From Bidens hawaiensis (lineage: Eukaryota > Streptophyta > Magnoliopsida > Asterales > Asteraceae), in the NCBI GenBank assembly GCA_021521415.1, contig JAIQDT010004218.1, positions 124,001-188,000 on the forward strand: a stretch of DNA of 64,000 nt, written 5' to 3'. Both the position numbers and the translations under genes were made by a program. The notes beneath the pieces are model-generated. The model was not told the origin of the DNA. It did no database searches and saw only the letters and a program-made list of their open reading frames with translations. The first letter of the stretch is position 1. Each line of letters begins with the position of its first letter. Of the stretch, positions 12,143-24,700 are shown one piece after another.

Positions 12143-15100
12143 GTAACGATTCCGGCAAAATCAGGTATACCCTAACTGGTATATACTATTTATGAGTTAT
12201 TTAATACTGAATATATGAATCATAATGTGTTTATACGAGTATGAATGATTCACAGTACGAATTATACTCGATTATACAGTTAATCGTATTAGAAATACGA
12301 TTAACCGATTAACGGTTATTGAAGCCCGAACGTATCAGGGATACATTATAGACGGGGTATATGATATTTAGTGATGTTTACAAAGTATTAAAGCTTCGGG
12401 ATGAGTGAATTAAAGCACAGAAAAAGGATTTCGATTTAATAGTACGTCGGTAAGTTAAACGAAACCTTTAATACCAAACCGAGCAAGAGACGATCGATCA
12501 AGCCGAAAAAGATGCGTAATAACTGATAATATGACGTTTTAAGTTAATAAATGTCATGGATTAAGTTTTTAAATCGGTTTTATATAAATTTCAATTTTTA
12601 GACCAAAAACGACGGTTTTAGCCTCGTTTTAAGCCGAATTAAACATTTAACCGAGAAACGAACTGAACCAGATTATCCAAAACATTATCCAGATTTCGGA
12701 AATCCAAGTTTGTGGCCAAGAATGAACTTGTGGGTCCCACCCCACCCCATTAACATTCCGATCGGCCTCCATGGCCCTCATTTTCTTTTTTTCTTTTTTT
12801 CAATCAACAATCCACAAACTTCATCAAATTCTCTCAACTCCTTGATCAAAAACCGAGACTTTTAACAAGAGAAACCAAGGTAAAGACCGAATTATATACG
12901 TTTCCATCTTCGTTTCTTGAGTTTGGTTGCAAGAAAATGAGGTTTCAAAGATGAAAACCGATTCTTGCATGATCAAGTGATGTATACGGGTTATACAAGG
13001 GATCTTGGTCCAAGAAATGAGTTAAACGAATCAAAAACGAATTTTTACGGTTAAATCTTTGTTTTTTTAGTATCATAACCGTAACCATGAAAGAAATGGC
13101 TTGATCGTGAGTGTAACTTGCTTGGTATTGTGGTATTTTGTTTGTAGGCTCTGTATTTAGTGGTAGATAAGGCGGAAAGATGAGTTTGTAGCTTGTAGTG
13201 GCGGAAAACGAAAGGTATATTCGGTTATGTTCGGTTTTGGGAAATTTGGACAGATTGTTGATGCTTTAGATTTAGGTCATGAAATTTTACAGAGGTGTTA
13301 AAAACATGAAAAGATGAGTTCTGTGAATTTTTGGTAATTTTTGGATAAAGGATGAATATTTAATGAATTTAATGCTCGGTTTTGGCCAAAAATGGTGAAA
13401 AATAGTTACATATCATGAAAAATTCTGGAAAATTTCAGATACGATTTTCATATCATGTATAAGTCACACACAAAATTTGAGGTCCGTTGGAGAAGTCTAA
13501 GTAGGCTTTTCGGTTAAACGAGTTCTAGGGATTTCTAGCTCGGTTTTGGAAAAAGGGCATGTAAAAGAAGGTTTTGGTTCTGGAAAAATTACAGGGGACT
13601 ATGTGGATGGTAGGGGACGTCCAGGAAAAATTTGGGATTTTTCTAAGGCCGTTTGGTATTTACGACATATTTAGTGTTTAAATGATGTTTAAAAATAGAT
13701 AAATAAATTTTAAATATAAGAATTAATTCTGGAAATATTTTTATAAAATTCCCCACTATTAAAAAGTGATTTGTGCAAAATTTCAAGGTCCGGGAGTAAA
13801 CGGATAATTAATCGTGCTGATTATCAAACTTTTAAAGTTAAAACGCGTAAACCGGTGAAGTTCGCTTAAGCGAGCTGACTGGTGTATAAAAACCTTAAAA
13901 ATGGACTATTTTCATATAATTGAGTAAAACAAGTAAAAATGAATCATCCGAAAATAAGTCGGATGATTTGGGTATTTTTAACCGATTTTAACGGTTTCCG
14001 GTACGCCAAAGACGGAAACGAGTCCCGCGGCCAATCGGGACGTCTAAACCGAGCTATAATTTCACATTTTGAATTAAATTATCAGACAACCACTATTTTC
14101 GGTTCGTGTGTGACCAAACTCATTTTTGAAACATAAAACGGATATTCGTGCTAGGCACGCAAAACGAGAAAACGACTAATAGAAATTGTGACCATGGAAC
14201 TCTAAACGTTATCACAATCTGAGTCCGGAGAAGTATTTCTGGGTTAACATTGCCCCCGGAACAGGTACAGTACTGGGTTAACAGTGTCCCCAGATGTACC
14301 GATTGATAAGGTTAAAGATTATATAAACAATAATTGTATAATAATGATCGTAGGGATCATATTACAGACTGGACATGTTAATTGATAATGATTGTTGTTA
14401 CCTGCTTGCATGTGCTAAGGTGAGTTTCACGGGCCCCTTTTTACTGAAATGTTTTAAATATTTTCCCGGGGCGGAAAGCATGTTTCTATCAAAAAGTTTA
14501 AGTACATGCTGATCGCATGGAAATGAATGTATTTATATGATGTTTATTGTACGGGAATCGTACGGTAATGTATTAAAATGGTAATTGTCTGAGTTGTTAA
14601 TATTGTAAGGTCCCGCAACAGTGTTCTGGGTTAACAGTGTCCCCAGAGGTTATTGGAAGTGTTCTGGGTTAACAGTGTCACCAGAGGTTAGTGGAAGTGT
14701 TCTGGGTTAACAGTGTCCCCAGAGGTTATTGGAAGTGTTCTGGGTTAACTGTGTCCCCAGAGGTTATTAAAGGTGTTTATGGGCTAACAGCGTCCCCAGA
14801 TAATATTATATTATGATATGGATTTATCATGGTTTACTAAAATTGTGAAACTCACCAACTATTCGTAGTTGACCCGTTTTCTCACATGCTTTTCAGGTAC
14901 AACTAAGATAAAGTGATTGATTACGTGCTAAGTGCTTGATGTGTGTAAGGTTTGCGTGCTGGACGTTAGGATACATTATAACAGATAGAATTATGAACCT
15001 ATTGTATGATGTGTGTATCACCTAGACGGTAATGAAAGATGACATAATGTAATTTTGAAGTATATTAATGCATTCGGTTTTTTTTATAAACAATGTGGTT

Positions 15101-15160
15101 GATATCAGAGGTGTCTGTCGCATCCCGTTTACGTTTCCGCTGCGGTTACGGGGTGTTACA
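12143..15160 (+). repeat. Gypsy-2 3' LTR (3018 bp)
   Basis: Second copy of 3361-6418 with the same termini. The 40-bp length difference is mostly one missing 38-bp unit. The open frame at 13939-14136 is the counterpart of 5158-5355 and is not a gene. Confidence 0.9.
14622..14800 (+). repeat. 38-bp tandem array in Gypsy-2 3' LTR, about five units
   Basis: Same unit as 5841-6057, one copy fewer. Isolated substitutions (GTCACC, TTAACTG) are not shared with the other LTR. Confidence 0.85.
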
Positions 15161-15269
15161 GAACTTGGTATCAGAGCCATTGGTTATAAAAGAATTAGGA
15201 TGTCTTTAAAAGATACCTAAAATATAACCAGTAGCTCAAGTATTATAGGATCTGAATATCAACTATTAA
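15161..15269 (+). other. repeated stub of Gypsy-2 interior after its 3' LTR
   Basis: The 109 bp match 6419-6527 without indels and include a second primer-binding site at 15166-15177. The match stops after CTATTAA, where Gypsy-1 LTR sequence begins. An ordinary insertion would end at 15160, so this is the start of a second, truncated element unit. Confidence 0.85.
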
Positions 15270-15779
15270 CACTATCAACTAACTTAGTAATACTTGTTGT
15301 ATAGACTAGCTACCTATCGATATATGATTGACATAACACTATCTGTAACGCAAAACGCTGTAACGCTGTAACGCAAAACGCTGTAACGCAAAACGCTGTA
15401 ACGCTGTAACGCAAAACGTTGTAAGGCAAAACGCTGTAACGCTGAACGCAAACGCTAAACGATTTATTTTTATATAACTTGTGAACTCACCAACCTTGTG
15501 TTGACACTTTTAGTATGTTATTCTCAGGTAGCCAAGGCGGGCGCGCGGTTTAGGAACATGCATTGCTTGAAAAACTTTTAACTATGCAAACTTACTTTTA
15601 ACTGTTATCATTGGTTTTAAATCGTCCTGCGTGACGTAACATTGTTTCTATGGTTTTACGCTTCCGCACATATTTTCATTTAAACGTTTTTATGGTTTGA
15701 TTATAGCTGATGATTCCGATCCTGTTAGTTCACACCCTCTGACGGTAAAACTCCGTTAGTGGATTTTGAGGGTGTGACA
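15270..15779 (+). repeat. Gypsy-1 3' LTR, right part
   Basis: This sequence is unlike Gypsy-2. It ends GGGTGTGACA, complementing the TGTGACA start at 1258. It contains CTCACCAAC...TTCTCAGGTA near 15486-15530, a block also common near the 3' end of plant Ty3 LTRs (compare the end of the Gypsy-2 LTR). Confidence 0.7.
15342..15456 (+). repeat. short tandem repeat of GTAACGCAAAACGCT
   Basis: A mixture of units around 8 and 15 bp (CTGTAACG and CTGTAACGCAAAACG) repeats about ten times within the Gypsy-1 LTR. Confidence 0.8.
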
Positions 15780-18700
15780 ATGGTAAGCCGAGAAATTTCT
15801 AGATTTGCGAAGCCTTGGCGAACCTTAAAATAAACACCAAGAAACCGAACTTGATGATAAGTTGAGAAGTCGTCATTCTTGTAAGGATTTTTTTGATATT
15901 AAAAATGATTCAAATCAACCCCTTTCTTGGTCTTGGGTTGTTTCATTTTTTTCATTCAAAACATCCTCTAAATATCATATTCATAAACAAACAATGAATC
16001 ATTAGACGAACATGAACTCGATGAAACAAGTGTTCATCAAGTTGATTAACAACTTCATTCAAAGACTCAACAGATTTTTCATCAACCTAATCAATTAACA
16101 AATTAGAAACCTGGTTATCAGGTGGATTAAAACTTGTTCATTAGTTGGGTTAACATTTTCATTACTTTTAACCATTTCCAACCTTCTGACCAACAGAACC
16201 TTTCTTTTTACAAACTATCATCTTTCTTGGCATTCGAAGATTCACCCACTTCGAAAATATTTTTGAATATTAGTAGCTAAAATTCAATGGTATCATCTTG
16301 GTTTATAATTAATCTTAATTGAAGTTTTGTAATGATAGTAAAACATGTGATCAGTTTTTAATAGCTAATTGTTGTGTTGCAATTATCACTTGAAGAGGAA
16401 TGTTAAAATATTTTTCAAAGATACCCCCAAATGCTAAGCTTGATGATAAGCCTAGGAATTTCTAGTTTTGCGAAGCATTGGCGAACCTTAAAATAAACAC
16501 CAAGAAAACTTAACTTGATGATAAGTTGAGAAATCGTAATTCTTGTAAGGATTTGCTTGATAAATTAAAAATGATTAAAATCAACCCTCTTTCTTGGTCT
16601 TGGGTTGTTTCATTTTTTCATTCAAAACTTCCTCTAAATATCATATTCATAAACAGACAATGAATCATCAGACGAACATGATCTCGATGAAACAAGTGTT
16701 CATCAAGTTAATTAACAACTTCATTCAAAGACCCAACAGATATTTCATCAACTTGATCAGTTAACGACTTAGAAACCAGGTTATCAGGTGGATTAACTAC
16801 TTTTCATTTGGTGGGTTAACATTTTCATTACTTTTAACCATTTCCAACCTTCGGACCAACAGAACCTTTCTTTTTATAAAAACTATCACTTTTCTTGGCA
16901 TTTGAAGATTCACCCACTTCGAAAATATTTTTGAAGTTTAGTAGCTAAATTTCAATGGTATCATCTTGGTTTTAATGAATCTTAATTGAAGTTTAGTAAT
17001 GATAAACATGTGATCAATTTTTAATGACTAATTGTTGTATGGCAATTATCACTTGAAGAGGAATGTTAAAATATTTTTCAAAGATACCCCCAAATGCTAA
17101 GCTTGATGATAAGCCGAGAAATTTCTAGATTTGCGAAGCCTTGGCGAACCTTAAAATAAACACCAAGAAACCGGACTTGATGATAAGTTGAGAAATCGTC
17201 ATTGTTGTAAGGATTTGTTTGATAAATTAAAAATGATTCAAATCAACCCCTTTCTTGGTCTTGGGTTGTTTCATTTTTTCATTTAAAACATCATCTAAAT
17301 ATCATATTCATAAACAGACAAAGAATCATCAGATGAACATGAACTCGATGAAACAAGTGTTCATCAAGTTGATTAAAAACTTCATTCAAAGACTCAACAG
17401 ATTTTTCATCAACTTGATCAGTTAACGACTTAGAAACCAGGTTATCAGGTGGATTAACTACTTGTTCATTAGGTGGGTTAACATTTTCATTACTTTTAAC
17501 CATTTCCAACATTCGGACCAACAGAACCTTTCTTTTTATAAAAACTATCACTTTTCTTGGCATTTGAAGATTCACCCACTTCGAATATATTTTTGAAGTT
17601 TAGTAGCTAAATTTTAATGGTATCATCTTGGTTTATAATGAATATTAATTGAAGTTTAGTAATGATAGTAAAACATGTGATCAATTTTAATAACTAATTG
17701 TTGTGTTGCAATTATCACTTGAAGAGGAATGTTAAAATATTTTTCAAAGATACCCTCAAATGCTAAGCTGAGAAATTTATAGATTTGCGAAGACTTGGCG
17801 AACCTTAAAATAAACACCAAGAAACCGAACTTGATGATAAGTTGAGAAATCGTCATTTATTTGTTTGATAAATTAAAAATGATTCAAATCAACCCTTTTC
17901 TTGGTCTTGGGTTGTTTCATTTTTTCATTCAAAACATCCTCTAAATATCATATTCATAAACAAACAATGAATCATTAGACGAACATGAACTCGATGAAAC
18001 AAGTGTTCAACAAGTTGATTAACAACTTCATTCAAAGACTCAACAGATTTTTCATCAACTTGATCAGTTAACGACTTAGAAATCAGGTTATCAGGTGGAT
18101 TAACTACTTGTTCATTAGGTGGGTTAACGTTTTCATTACTTTTAACCATTTCCAACCTTCGGACCAACAGAACCTTTCTTTTTATAAAAACTATCACTTT
18201 TCTTAGCATTCGAAGATTCACCCACTTCGAAAATATTTTTGAAGTTTAGTAGCTAAATTTCAATGGTATCATCTTGGTTTATAATTAATCTTAATTGAAA
18301 TTTTGTAATGATAGTAAAACATGTGATCAGCTTTTAATAACTAATTGTTGTGTTGCAATTATCACTTGAAGAGTAATGTTAAAATATTTCTCAAAGATAA
18401 CCCCAAATGCTAAGCTTAATGATAAGCTGAGAAATTTCTAGATTTGCGAAGCCTTGGTGAACCTTAAAATAAACACCAAGAAACCGAACTTGATGATAAG
18501 TTGAGAAATCGTCATTTATTTGTTTGATAAATTAAAAATGATTCAAATCAACCCCTTTCTTGGTCTTGGGTTGTTTCATTTTTTCATTCAAAACATCCTC
18601 TAAATATCATATTCATAAACAAACAATGAATCATTTGACGAACATGAACTCGATGAAACAAGGGTTCATCAAGTTGATTAACAACTTCATTCAAAGACTC

Positions 18701-21700
18701 AACAGATTTTTCATCAACTTGATCAGTTAACAAATTAGAAACCCGGTTATCAGGTGGATTAAAACTTGTTCATTAGTTGGGTTAACATTTTCATTACTTT
18801 TAACCATTTCCAACCTTCTGACCAACAGAACCTTTCTTTTTATAAAAACTATCATCTTTCTTGGCATTCGAAGATTCACCCACTTCGAAAATATTTTTGA
18901 AGTTTAGTAGCTAAATTTCAATGGTATCATCTTGGTTTATAATTAATCTTAATTGAAATTTTGTAATGATAGTAAAACATGTGATTAGCTTTTAATAACT
19001 AATTGTTGTGTTGCAATTATCACTTGAAGAGGAATGTTAAAGTATTTCTCAAAGATACCCCCAAATGCTAAGCTTGATGATAAACCGAGAAATTTCTAGA
19101 TTTGCGAAGCCTTGGTGAACCTTAAAATAAACACCAAGAAAACGAACTGGAAGATAAGTTGAGAAGTCGTCATTCTTGTAAGGATTTATTTGATAAATTA
19201 AAAATGATTCAAATCAACCCCTTTCTTGGTCTTGGGTTGTTTCATTTTTTCATTCAAAACTTCCTCTAAATATCATATTCATAAACAGAGAATGAATCAT
19301 CAGCCGAACATGAACTCGATGAAACAAGGGTTCATCAAGTTGATTAACAACTTCATTCGAAGACTCAACAGATTTTTCATCACCTTGATCAGTTAACGAC
19401 TTAGAAACCAGGTTATCAGGTGGATTACCTACTTGCTCATTAGGTAGGTTAACATTTTCATTACTTTTAACCATTTCCAACCTTCGGACCAAAAGAACTT
19501 TTCTTTTTATAAAAACTATCACTTTTCTTGGCATTTGAAGATTCACCCACTTCGAAAATATTTTTGATGTTTGGTAGCTAAATTTCAAGGGTATCATCTT
19601 GGTTTATAATTAATCTTAATTGAAGTTTTGTAATGATAGTAAAACATGTGATCAGTTATTAATAACTAATTGTTGTGTTGCAATTATTACTTGAAGAGGA
19701 ATGTTAAAATATTTTTCAAAGATACCCCCAAATGCTAAGCTTGATGATAAGCCGAGAAATTTCTAGATTTGCGAAGCAATGGCGAACCTTAAAATAAACA
19801 CCAAGAAACCGAACTTGATGATAAGTTGAGAAATCGTCATTCTTGTAAGGATTTGTTTGATAAATTAAAAATGATTCAAATCAACCCCTTTCTTGGTCTT
19901 GGGTTGTTTCATTTTTTCATTCAAAACATCCTCTAAATATCATATTCATAAACAGACAATGAATCATTTGACGAACATGAACTCGATGAAACAAGTGTTC
20001 ATCAAGTTGACTAACAACTTCATTCAAAGACTCAACAGATTTTTCATCAACATGATCAATTAACGACTTTGAAACCAGGTTATCAGGTGGATTAACTACT
20101 TGTTCATTAGGTGAGTTAACATTTTCATTACTTTTAACCATTTCCAACCTTCGGACCAACAGAACCTTTCTTTTTATAAAAACTATCACTTTTCTTGGCT
20201 TTTGAAGATTCACTCACTTCGAAAATATTTTTGAAGTTTTGTAGCAAAATTTCAATGGTATCATCTTGGTTTATAATTAATCTTAATTGAAGTTTTGTTA
20301 TGATAGTAAAACATGTGATCTGCTTTTAATAACTAATTGTTGTGTTGCAATTATCACTTGAAGAGGAATATTAAAATATTTCTCAAAGATACCCCCAAAT
20401 GCTAAGCTTGATGATAAGCCGAGAAATTTCTAGATTTGCGAAGCCTTGGCGAACCTTGAAATAAACACCAAGAAAACGAACTTGATGATAAGTTGAGAAA
20501 TCGTCATTCTTGTAAGGATTTGTATGATAAATTAAAAATGATTCAAATCAACCACTTTCTTGGTCTTGGGTTGTTTCATTTTTTCGTTCAAAACTTCCTC
20601 TAAATATCATATTCATAAACAGACAATGAATCATCAGACGAACATGAACTCGATGAAACTATTGTTCATCAAGTTAATTAACAACTTCATTCAAAGACTC
20701 AACAGATTTATCATCAACTTGATCAGTTAACGACTTAGAAACCAGGTTATCAGGAGGATTAACTACTTGTTCATTAGGTGGGTTAACATTTTCATTACTT
20801 TTAACCATTTCAAACATCCGGACCAAAAGAACCTTTCTTTTTATAAAAAATATCACTTTTCTTGGCATTTGAAGATTCACCCACTTCGAAAATATTTTTG
20901 AAGTTTAGTAGCTAAATTTCAATGGTATCATCTTGGTTTATAATTAATCTTAATTGAAGTTTTGTAATGATAGTAAAACATGTGATCAGTTTTTAATAAC
21001 TAATTGTTGTGTTGTAATTATCACTTGAAGAGGAATGTTAAAATATTTTTCAAAGATACCCCCAAATGCTAAGCTTGATGATAAGCCGAGAAATTTCTAG
21101 ATTTGCGAAGCTATGGCTAACCTTAAAATAAACACCAAGAAACCGAACTTGATGATAAGTTGAGAAATCGTCATTCTTGTAAGGATTTGTTTGATAAATT
21201 AAAAATGATTCAAATCAACCCCTTTCTTGGTCTTGGGTTGTTTCATTTTTTCGTTCAAAACTTCCTCTAAATATCATATTCATAAACAGGCAATGAATCA
21301 TCAGACGAACATGAACTCGATGAAACTATTGTTCATCAAGTTAATTAACAACTTCATTCAAAGACTCAACAGATTTATCATCAACTTGATCAGTTAACGA
21401 CTTAGAAACCAGGTTATCAGGAGGATTAACTACTTGTTCATTAGGTGGGTTAACATTTTCATTACTTTTAACCATTTCAAACATTCGGACCAAAAGAACC
21501 TTTCTTTTTATAAAAAATATCACTTTTCTTGGCATTTGAAGATTCACCCACTTCGAAAATATTTTTGAAGTTTAGTAGCTAAATTTCAATGGTATCATCT
21601 TGGTTTATAATTAATCTTAATTGAAGTTTTGTAATGATAGTAAAACATGTGATCAGTTTTTAATAACTAATTGTTGTGTTGTAATTATCACTTGAAGAGG

Positions 21701-24700
21701 AATGTTAAAATATTTTTCAAAGATACCCCCAAATGCTAAGCTTGATGATAAGCTGAAAAATTTCTAGGTTTGCGAAGCCTTGGCGAACCTTAAAATAAAC
21801 ACCAAGAAACCGAACTTGATGATAAGTTGAGAAATCGTCATTCTTGTAAGGATTTGTTTGATAAATTAAAAATGATTAAATCAACCCCTTTATTGGTCTT
21901 GGGTTGTTTCATTTTTTCATTCAAAACTTCCTCTAAGTATCATATTCATAAACAGACAATGAATCATCAGACGAACATGAACTCGATGAAACAAGTGTTC
22001 ATCAAGTTAATTAACAACTTCATTCAAAGACTCAACATATTTTTCATCAACTTGATAAGTTAACGACTTAGAAACCAGGTTATCAGGTGGATTAACTACT
22101 TGTTCATTAGTTGGGTTAACATTTTCATTACTTTTAACCATTTCCAACCTTCGGACCAACAGAACCTTTCTTTTTATAAAAACTATCACTTTTCTTGGCA
22201 TTCGAAGATTCACCCACTTCGAAAATATTTTTGAAGTTTAGTAGCTAAATTTCAATGGTATCATCTTGGTTTATAATTAATCTTAATTGAAGTTTTGTAA
22301 TGATAGTAAAACATGTGATCAGTTTTTAATAACTAATTGTTGTGTTGTAATTATCACTTAAAGAGGAATGTTAAAATATTTTTCAAAGATACCCCCAAAT
22401 GCTAAGCTTGATGATAAGCCGAGAAATTTCTAGATTTGCGAAGCTATGGCGAACCTTAAAATAAACACCAAGAAACCGAACTTGATGATAAGTTGAGAAA
22501 TCGTCATTCTTGTAAGGATTTGTTTGATAAATTAAAAAATGATTCAAATCAACCCCTTTCTTGGTCTTGGGTTGTTTCATTTTTTCGTTCAAAACTTCCT
22601 CTAAATATCATATTCATAAACAGACAATGAATCATCAGACGAACATGAACTCGATGAAACTATTGTTCATTAAGTTAATTAACAACTTCTTTCAAAGACT
22701 CAACAGATTTATCATCAACTTGATCAGTTAACGACTTAGAAACCAGGTTATCAGGAGGATTAACTACTTGTTCATTAGGTGGGTTAACGTTTTCATTACT
22801 TTTAACCATTTCAAACATTCGGACCAAAAGAACCTTTCTTTTTATAAAAAATATCACTTTTCTTGGCATTTGAAGATTCACCCACTTCGAAAATATTTTT
22901 GAAGTTTAGTAGCTAAATTTCAATGGTATCATCTTGGTTTATAATTAATCTTAATTGAAGTTTTGTAATGATAGTAAAACATGTGATCAGTTTTTAATAA
23001 CTAATTGTTGTGTTGTAATTATCACTTGAAGAGGAATGTTAAAATATTTTTCAAAGATACCCCCAAATGCTAAGCTTGATGATAAGCTGAAAAATTTCTA
23101 GGTTTGCGAAGCCTTGGCGAACCTTAAAATAAACACCAAGAAACCGAACTTGATGATAAGTTGAGAAATCGTTATTCTTGTAAGGATTTGTTTGATAAAT
23201 TAAAAATGATTAAATCAACCCCTTTCTTGGTCTTGGGTTGTTTCATTTTTTCATTCAAAACTTCCTCTAAGTATCATATTCATAAACAGACAATGAATCA
23301 TCAGACGAACATGAACTCGATGAAACAAGTGTTCATCAAGTTAATTAACAACTTCATTCAAAGACTCAACAGATTTTTCATCAACTTGATAAGTTAACGA
23401 CTTAGAAACCAGGTTATCAGGTGGATTAACTACTTGTTCATTAGTTGGGTTAACATTTTCATTACTTTTAACCATTTCCAACCTTCGGACCAACAGAACC
23501 TTTCTTTTTATAAAAACTATCACTTTTCTTGGCATTCGAAGATTCTCCCACTTCGAAAATATTTTTGAAGTTTAGTAGCTAAATTTCAATGGTATCATCT
23601 TGGTTTATAATTAATCTTAATTGAAGTTTAGTAATGATAGTAAAACATGTGATCAGTTTTTAATAACTAATTGTTGTGTTGTAATTATCACTTGAAGAGG
23701 AATGTTAAAATATTTTTCAAAGATACCCCCAAATGCTAAGCTTGATGATAAGCTGAAAAATTTCTAGGTTTGCGAAGCCTTGGCGAACCTTAAAATAAAC
23801 ACCAAGAAACCGAACTTGATGATAAGTTGAGAAATCGTCATTCTTGTAAGGATTTGTTTGATAAATTAAAAATGATTAAATCAACCCCTTTCTTGGTCTT
23901 GGGTTGTTTCATTTTTTCATTCAAAACTTCCTCTAAGTATCATATTCATAAACAGACAATGAATCATCAGACGAACATGAACTCGATGAAACAAGTGTTC
24001 ATCAAGTTAATTAACAACTTCATTCAAAGACTCAACAGATTTTTCATCAACTTGATAAGTTAACGACTTAGAAACCAGGTTATCAGGTGGATTAACTACT
24101 TGTTCATTAGTTGGGTTAACATTTTCATTACTTTTAACCATTTCCAACCTTCGGACCAACAGAACCTTTCTTTTTATAAAAACTATCACTTTTCTTGGCA
24201 TTCGAAGATTCTCCCACTTCGAAAATATTTTTGAAGTTTAGTAGCTAAATTTCAATGGTATCATCTTGGTTTATAATTAATCTTAATTGAAGTTTAGTAA
24301 TGATAGTAAAACATGTGATCAGTTTTTAATAACTAATTGTTGTGTTGTAATTATCACTTGAAGAGGAATGTTAAAATATTTTTCAAAGATACCCCCAAAT
24401 GCTAAGCTTGATGATAAGCTGAAAAATTTCTAGGTTTGCGAAGCCTTGGCGAACCTTAAAATAAACACCAAGAAACCGAACTTGATGATAAGTTGAGAAA
24501 TCGTCATTCTTGTAAGGATTTGTTTGATAAATTAAAAATGATTAAATCAACCCCTTTCTTGGTCTTGGGTTGTTTCATTTTTTCATTCAAAACTTCCTCT
24601 AAGTATCATATTCATAAACAGACAATGAATCATCAGACGAACATGAACTCGATGAAACAAGTGTTCATCAAGTTAATTAACAACTTCATTCAAAGACTCA

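Larger units (their letters stand above)
3361..15269 (+). mobile_element. Gypsy-2: Ty3/gypsy element nested in the Gypsy-1 LTR, interior decayed
   Basis: The element has two long direct repeats (3361-6418 and 12143-15160), both starting TGTAACGATT and ending GTGTTACA. A primer-binding site complementary to initiator-Met tRNA follows the first, and a G-rich polypurine tract precedes the second. The interior order is gag knuckle, protease, reverse transcriptase, RNase H, integrase, as in Ty3/gypsy, but every domain is broken by stops and indels. After the second LTR the first 109 bp of the interior are repeated (15161-15269) before Gypsy-1 LTR sequence resumes. No clean target-site duplication is visible: the left flank is CACGT and the right flank CACTA. 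Confidence 0.85.
1..15779 (+). mobile_element. Gypsy-1: 3' part of a Ty3/gypsy LTR retrotransposon, interrupted by a nested element
   Basis: Integrase and chromodomain-like pol sequence (1-1125) is followed by a short untranslated stretch and a 3' LTR. The LTR begins TGTGACAATC at 1258, is split at 3360 by Gypsy-2, and resumes at about 15270 to end GGTGTGACA at 15779. The TG...CA termini and the abrupt start of satellite sequence at 15780 define the right end. The rebuilt LTR is about 2.6 kb. The 5' LTR, gag, protease and reverse transcriptase lie left of the window. A long LTR and a chromodomain-like tail suggest the Tekay/Del type of chromovirus (inference). The element lies in satellite DNA, and its right flank matches the monomer variant with GATGGTAAGCC. 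Confidence 0.8.

Noticed and set aside
15799..15830. GCGAAGCC / GCGAACC in every satellite monomer as part of the copia motif family
   Set aside because: Only the first GCGAA is shared. The last three bases differ and they do not form the same stems, so this is probably chance.
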